Shown one piece after another: positions 6,132 to 7,642 of a DNA stretch of 7,642 bases (positions within the stretch are counted from its first letter, which is position 1; each line of letters starts with the position of its first letter). The notes under the pieces were generated by a model. The model ran no database searches and was not told where the DNA came from. It saw only the letters and a list, made by a program, of their open reading frames with translations. The position numbers and the translations under genes are program-made. The stretch is from Bacteroidota bacterium. GTDB lineage: Bacteria > Bacteroidota > Bacteroidia > Chitinophagales > Chitinophagaceae. The stretch covers positions 1 to 7,642 of the forward strand of contig JAEZEI010000024.1 in NCBI GenBank assembly GCA_023417815.1, read 5' to 3'.

Positions 6132-7113
6132 ACACATTCAATCTACCGCTCCCGCCGCCGTGGCCGCTCCCACGCCCGGCATGCGCGCCCGCATGAAAGC
6201 TCCGGAATGGGCGGCATTGCTGATCTTTCTCCTGGCCGAGATCGTGTTCTTCACGATCAACTCGCCCTATTTCCTGTCCTGGCCCAACATCGTCAACATC
6301 ATCACCGCCCTCTCGATCACCGGGATTCTTGCCGCCGGCGGCACGATCCTTTTGATCGCGGGGCAGTTCGACCTCTCGGTTGGAAGTGGTACCGCCTTCG
6401 TGGCCCTGATGTTTGCACTGGCAGCGCAGAGCATGGGAATCCTGCCCGCGACCGGCGTCGCCATTTTGGTCGGCATGGGCATCGGCATGCTGAACGGCTT
6501 CCTGGTGACCGTGGTCGGAGTGAACGCCCTGATCACGACCTTGGGTACGCTCGCGATTTTCCGCGGCCTGACCCTGTCGATCGGGGGCGCCAGCAGTGTG
6601 CGGGTCACCGGCTTCGACTGGGCTATCGCTCGCCCCTTTTTCGACATTCCGCTTTCAGCCGTTCTGTTCCTCGTGATCGCGGTCATCGTTGCCGTGGTGC
6701 TCGCGCGCACCGTCTTCGGCCGAACCATCTACGCCATCGGAGCAAACGAGAATGCGGCGCGGCTGGTGGGTATCCGCACCAAGAAGACGCTCTTCATTGG
6801 TTTCGTGATCTCCGGGGTGTGCATGGCCGTCACCGGCCTCGTCAGCGCCTCGCAGCTCGGCTCGACCTCCGGGACCACCGGAACCGGCCTCGAACTGGCA
6901 GTGGTCACCGCCATCATCCTTGGCGGCACTTCGCTCAAGGGCGGCACCGGCAGCATGTTCGGTACTGTTTTGGGATTGCTGATCGTCGGCGTGCTCAACA
7001 ACGGCATGACGCTGATGAACATCAACTCTACCTGGCAGCAGGTGGCGGCCGGCACGTTGCTGATCCTGGCCGTCTCCTTCGATCAGATTCGCCAACGCTT
7101 CATCCGCAGCTAG
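6124..7113 (+). CDS. Sugar ABC transporter permease (RbsC-like, BPD_transp_2 family)
   Basis: A 329-residue inner-membrane permease that should form the homodimeric channel of the importer with the ATPase and binding protein of this operon. About 25 polar residues precede the first of roughly nine or ten hydrophobic segments. By eye these are near 29-46, 57-79, 85-103, 107-131, 134-152, 175-195, 222-244, 256-270, 275-292 and 304-318. Family motifs include GQFDLSVGSG (80-89, matching the GGIDLSVGS motif of RbsC-like permeases). The cytosolic coupling loop is YAIGANENAARLVGIRTKK (203-221), which contacts the ATPase. LGGTSLKGGTGSMFGTVLG (266-284) is also typical. Length and order agree with ribose-type permeases. 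The first 8 bp overlap the ATPase gene, and the hydrolase start follows the stop codon by nine bases. Substrate cannot be read from the sequence. Confidence 0.94.
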   Translation: MPEHIQSTAPAAVAAPTPGMRARMKAPEWAALLIFLLAEIVFFTINSPYFLSWPNIVNIITALSITGILAAGGTILLIAGQFDLSVGSGTAFVALMFALAAQSMGILPATGVAILVGMGIGMLNGFLVTVVGVNALITTLGTLAIFRGLTLSIGGASSVRVTGFDWAIARPFFDIPLSAVLFLVIAVIVAVVLARTVFGRTIYAIGANENAARLVGIRTKKTLFIGFVISGVCMAVTGLVSASQLGSTSGTTGTGLELAVVTAIILGGTSLKGGTGSMFGTVLGLLIVGVLNNGMTLMNINSTWQQVAAGTLLILAVSFDQIRQRFIRS

Positions 7114-7115
7114 GA
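7112..7115 (+). promoter_or_regulatory. Ribosome binding site of the hydrolase gene overlapping the permease stop
   Basis: AGGA overlaps the permease TAG stop and stands seven bases before the ATG at 7123. This decides the hydrolase start and points to coupled translation. Confidence 0.55.
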
Positions 7116-7122
7116 CGTCACC

Positions 7123-7642
7123 ATGTCGGACTATCGCGCCTTGCGCATTCTCGACTCGGTCGGGATTCCGCTACGGGATGGGTGCGTCTTGCGCGCTGAC
7201 GTATGGCTTCCAGAAGGGGAGGGGCCATGGCCTGTGCTCCTGCAGCGGACACCGTACCGCAAGGAAGACGCCTTCGGCACCCAGTACATCTCCGCCATGG
7301 ACTTCAAGGCGGCCTTGCACCGCGGATACGCCATTGTGGTGCAGGACACACGCGGTCGCTACGGCTCGGAGGGCACGTTCGTGCCATTCGCGCACGAGTT
7401 GGCGGACGGCGTCGACACGATTGCCTGGCTGCGCCAGCAGGCGTTCTGCAATGGACAGGTTGCGATGTTCGGCGCGTCTTACGTCGGGGCCACCCAGGTC
7501 CTTGCAGCGGCTGGGCACCCCGAGGGACTGGTTGCCATTTCGCCGCAACTGACGACCGCCCGGCATGGCGATACCTGGACGTGGCGCGGAGGGGCAACCG
7601 AACTGGCGTTTCTCCTGCTCTGGATCATCGAATCCCTTGGGG
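7123..7642 (+). CDS. CocE/NonD family (S15-type) alpha/beta hydrolase, 5' part only
   Basis: The first 173 codons of a gene that runs off the window. The frame is open from the ATG at 7123 to the end. Family motifs of the cocaine-esterase/X-Pro-dipeptidyl-peptidase group are clear. The N-terminal strand region has IPLRDGCVLRADVWLP (15-30), then LLQRTPYRK (39-47) and the QDTRGRYGSEGTF stretch (74-86). The nucleophile elbow is GASYVG (117-122) with Ser119 as the predicted catalytic serine. Family members are usually about 550-600 residues, so the catalytic Asp and His and the C-terminal jelly-roll domain lie beyond the window. No signal peptide is visible, so a cytosolic role is likely. Being nine bases from the permease stop, it appears to belong to the sugar operon. 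It may hydrolyse an ester or amide of the imported compound (inference). Confidence 0.9.
   Translation, partial: MSDYRALRILDSVGIPLRDGCVLRADVWLPEGEGPWPVLLQRTPYRKEDAFGTQYISAMDFKAALHRGYAIVVQDTRGRYGSEGTFVPFAHELADGVDTIAWLRQQAFCNGQVAMFGASYVGATQVLAAAGHPEGLVAISPQLTTARHGDTWTWRGGATELAFLLLWIIESLG

Noticed and set aside
6207..7199. A 330-codon plus-strand frame overlapping the permease gene.
   Set aside because: It is an out-of-frame reading of the permease with an Arg/His/Asp-rich composition. The permease frame has membrane segments and family motifs.

Overview
The window looks like a chromosomal segment of a GC-rich proteobacterium, most likely an alphaproteobacterium of the Hyphomicrobiales/Rhizobiales type. 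This rests on codon use strongly biased to G/C in third positions, on the style of the sugar ABC transporter, and on an AraC regulator divergent from its operon. Genus cannot be fixed from sequence reading alone. Almost all of the window is coding. There is no rRNA, tRNA, CRISPR array, insertion sequence or phage gene, and no gene-free stretch longer than about 165 bases.

Left part (1-1064): a stand-alone gene (41-901) encodes an isocitrate lyase/PEP mutase superfamily enzyme that keeps the metal-binding carboxylates but has no cysteine in the loop where true isocitrate and methylisocitrate lyases carry it. A hairpin at 960-988 lies in the gap between this gene and the convergent regulator gene.

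Centre and right (1065-7642): an AraC-family regulator (minus strand, 1065-1958) is divergent from a tightly packed plus-strand operon. The operon runs: L-arabinose-isomerase-like sugar isomerase (2117-3568), periplasmic sugar-binding protein (3602-4627), two-domain sugar ABC ATPase (4629-6131), inner-membrane permease (6124-7113), and the 5' part of a CocE/NonD (S15-type) hydrolase (7123 to beyond the window). Gene spacing is 33 bp, 1 bp, an 8-bp overlap and 9 bp, so co-transcription and translational coupling are likely. The 158-bp divergent intergenic region contains candidate operators: a GATCARTT pair spaced exactly 21 bp, and a cluster of TTCGA motifs.

Working model (inference): the ABC system imports a sugar or sugar-like ligand, the isomerase interconverts its aldose and ketose forms, and the hydrolase may remove an acyl or other ester/amide substituent. 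The AraC protein probably senses the substrate or an early intermediate. No kinase, aldolase or epimerase is present in the window, so the substrate is unresolved. The most unusual points are the asymmetric ABC ATPase (one intact and one degraded composite ATP site), a binding protein with eight cysteines, and the pairing of a sugar importer and isomerase with a CocE-type hydrolase. I found no clear sign of a wholly new class of system; this reads as an uncharacterised sugar or sugar-derivative utilisation locus.
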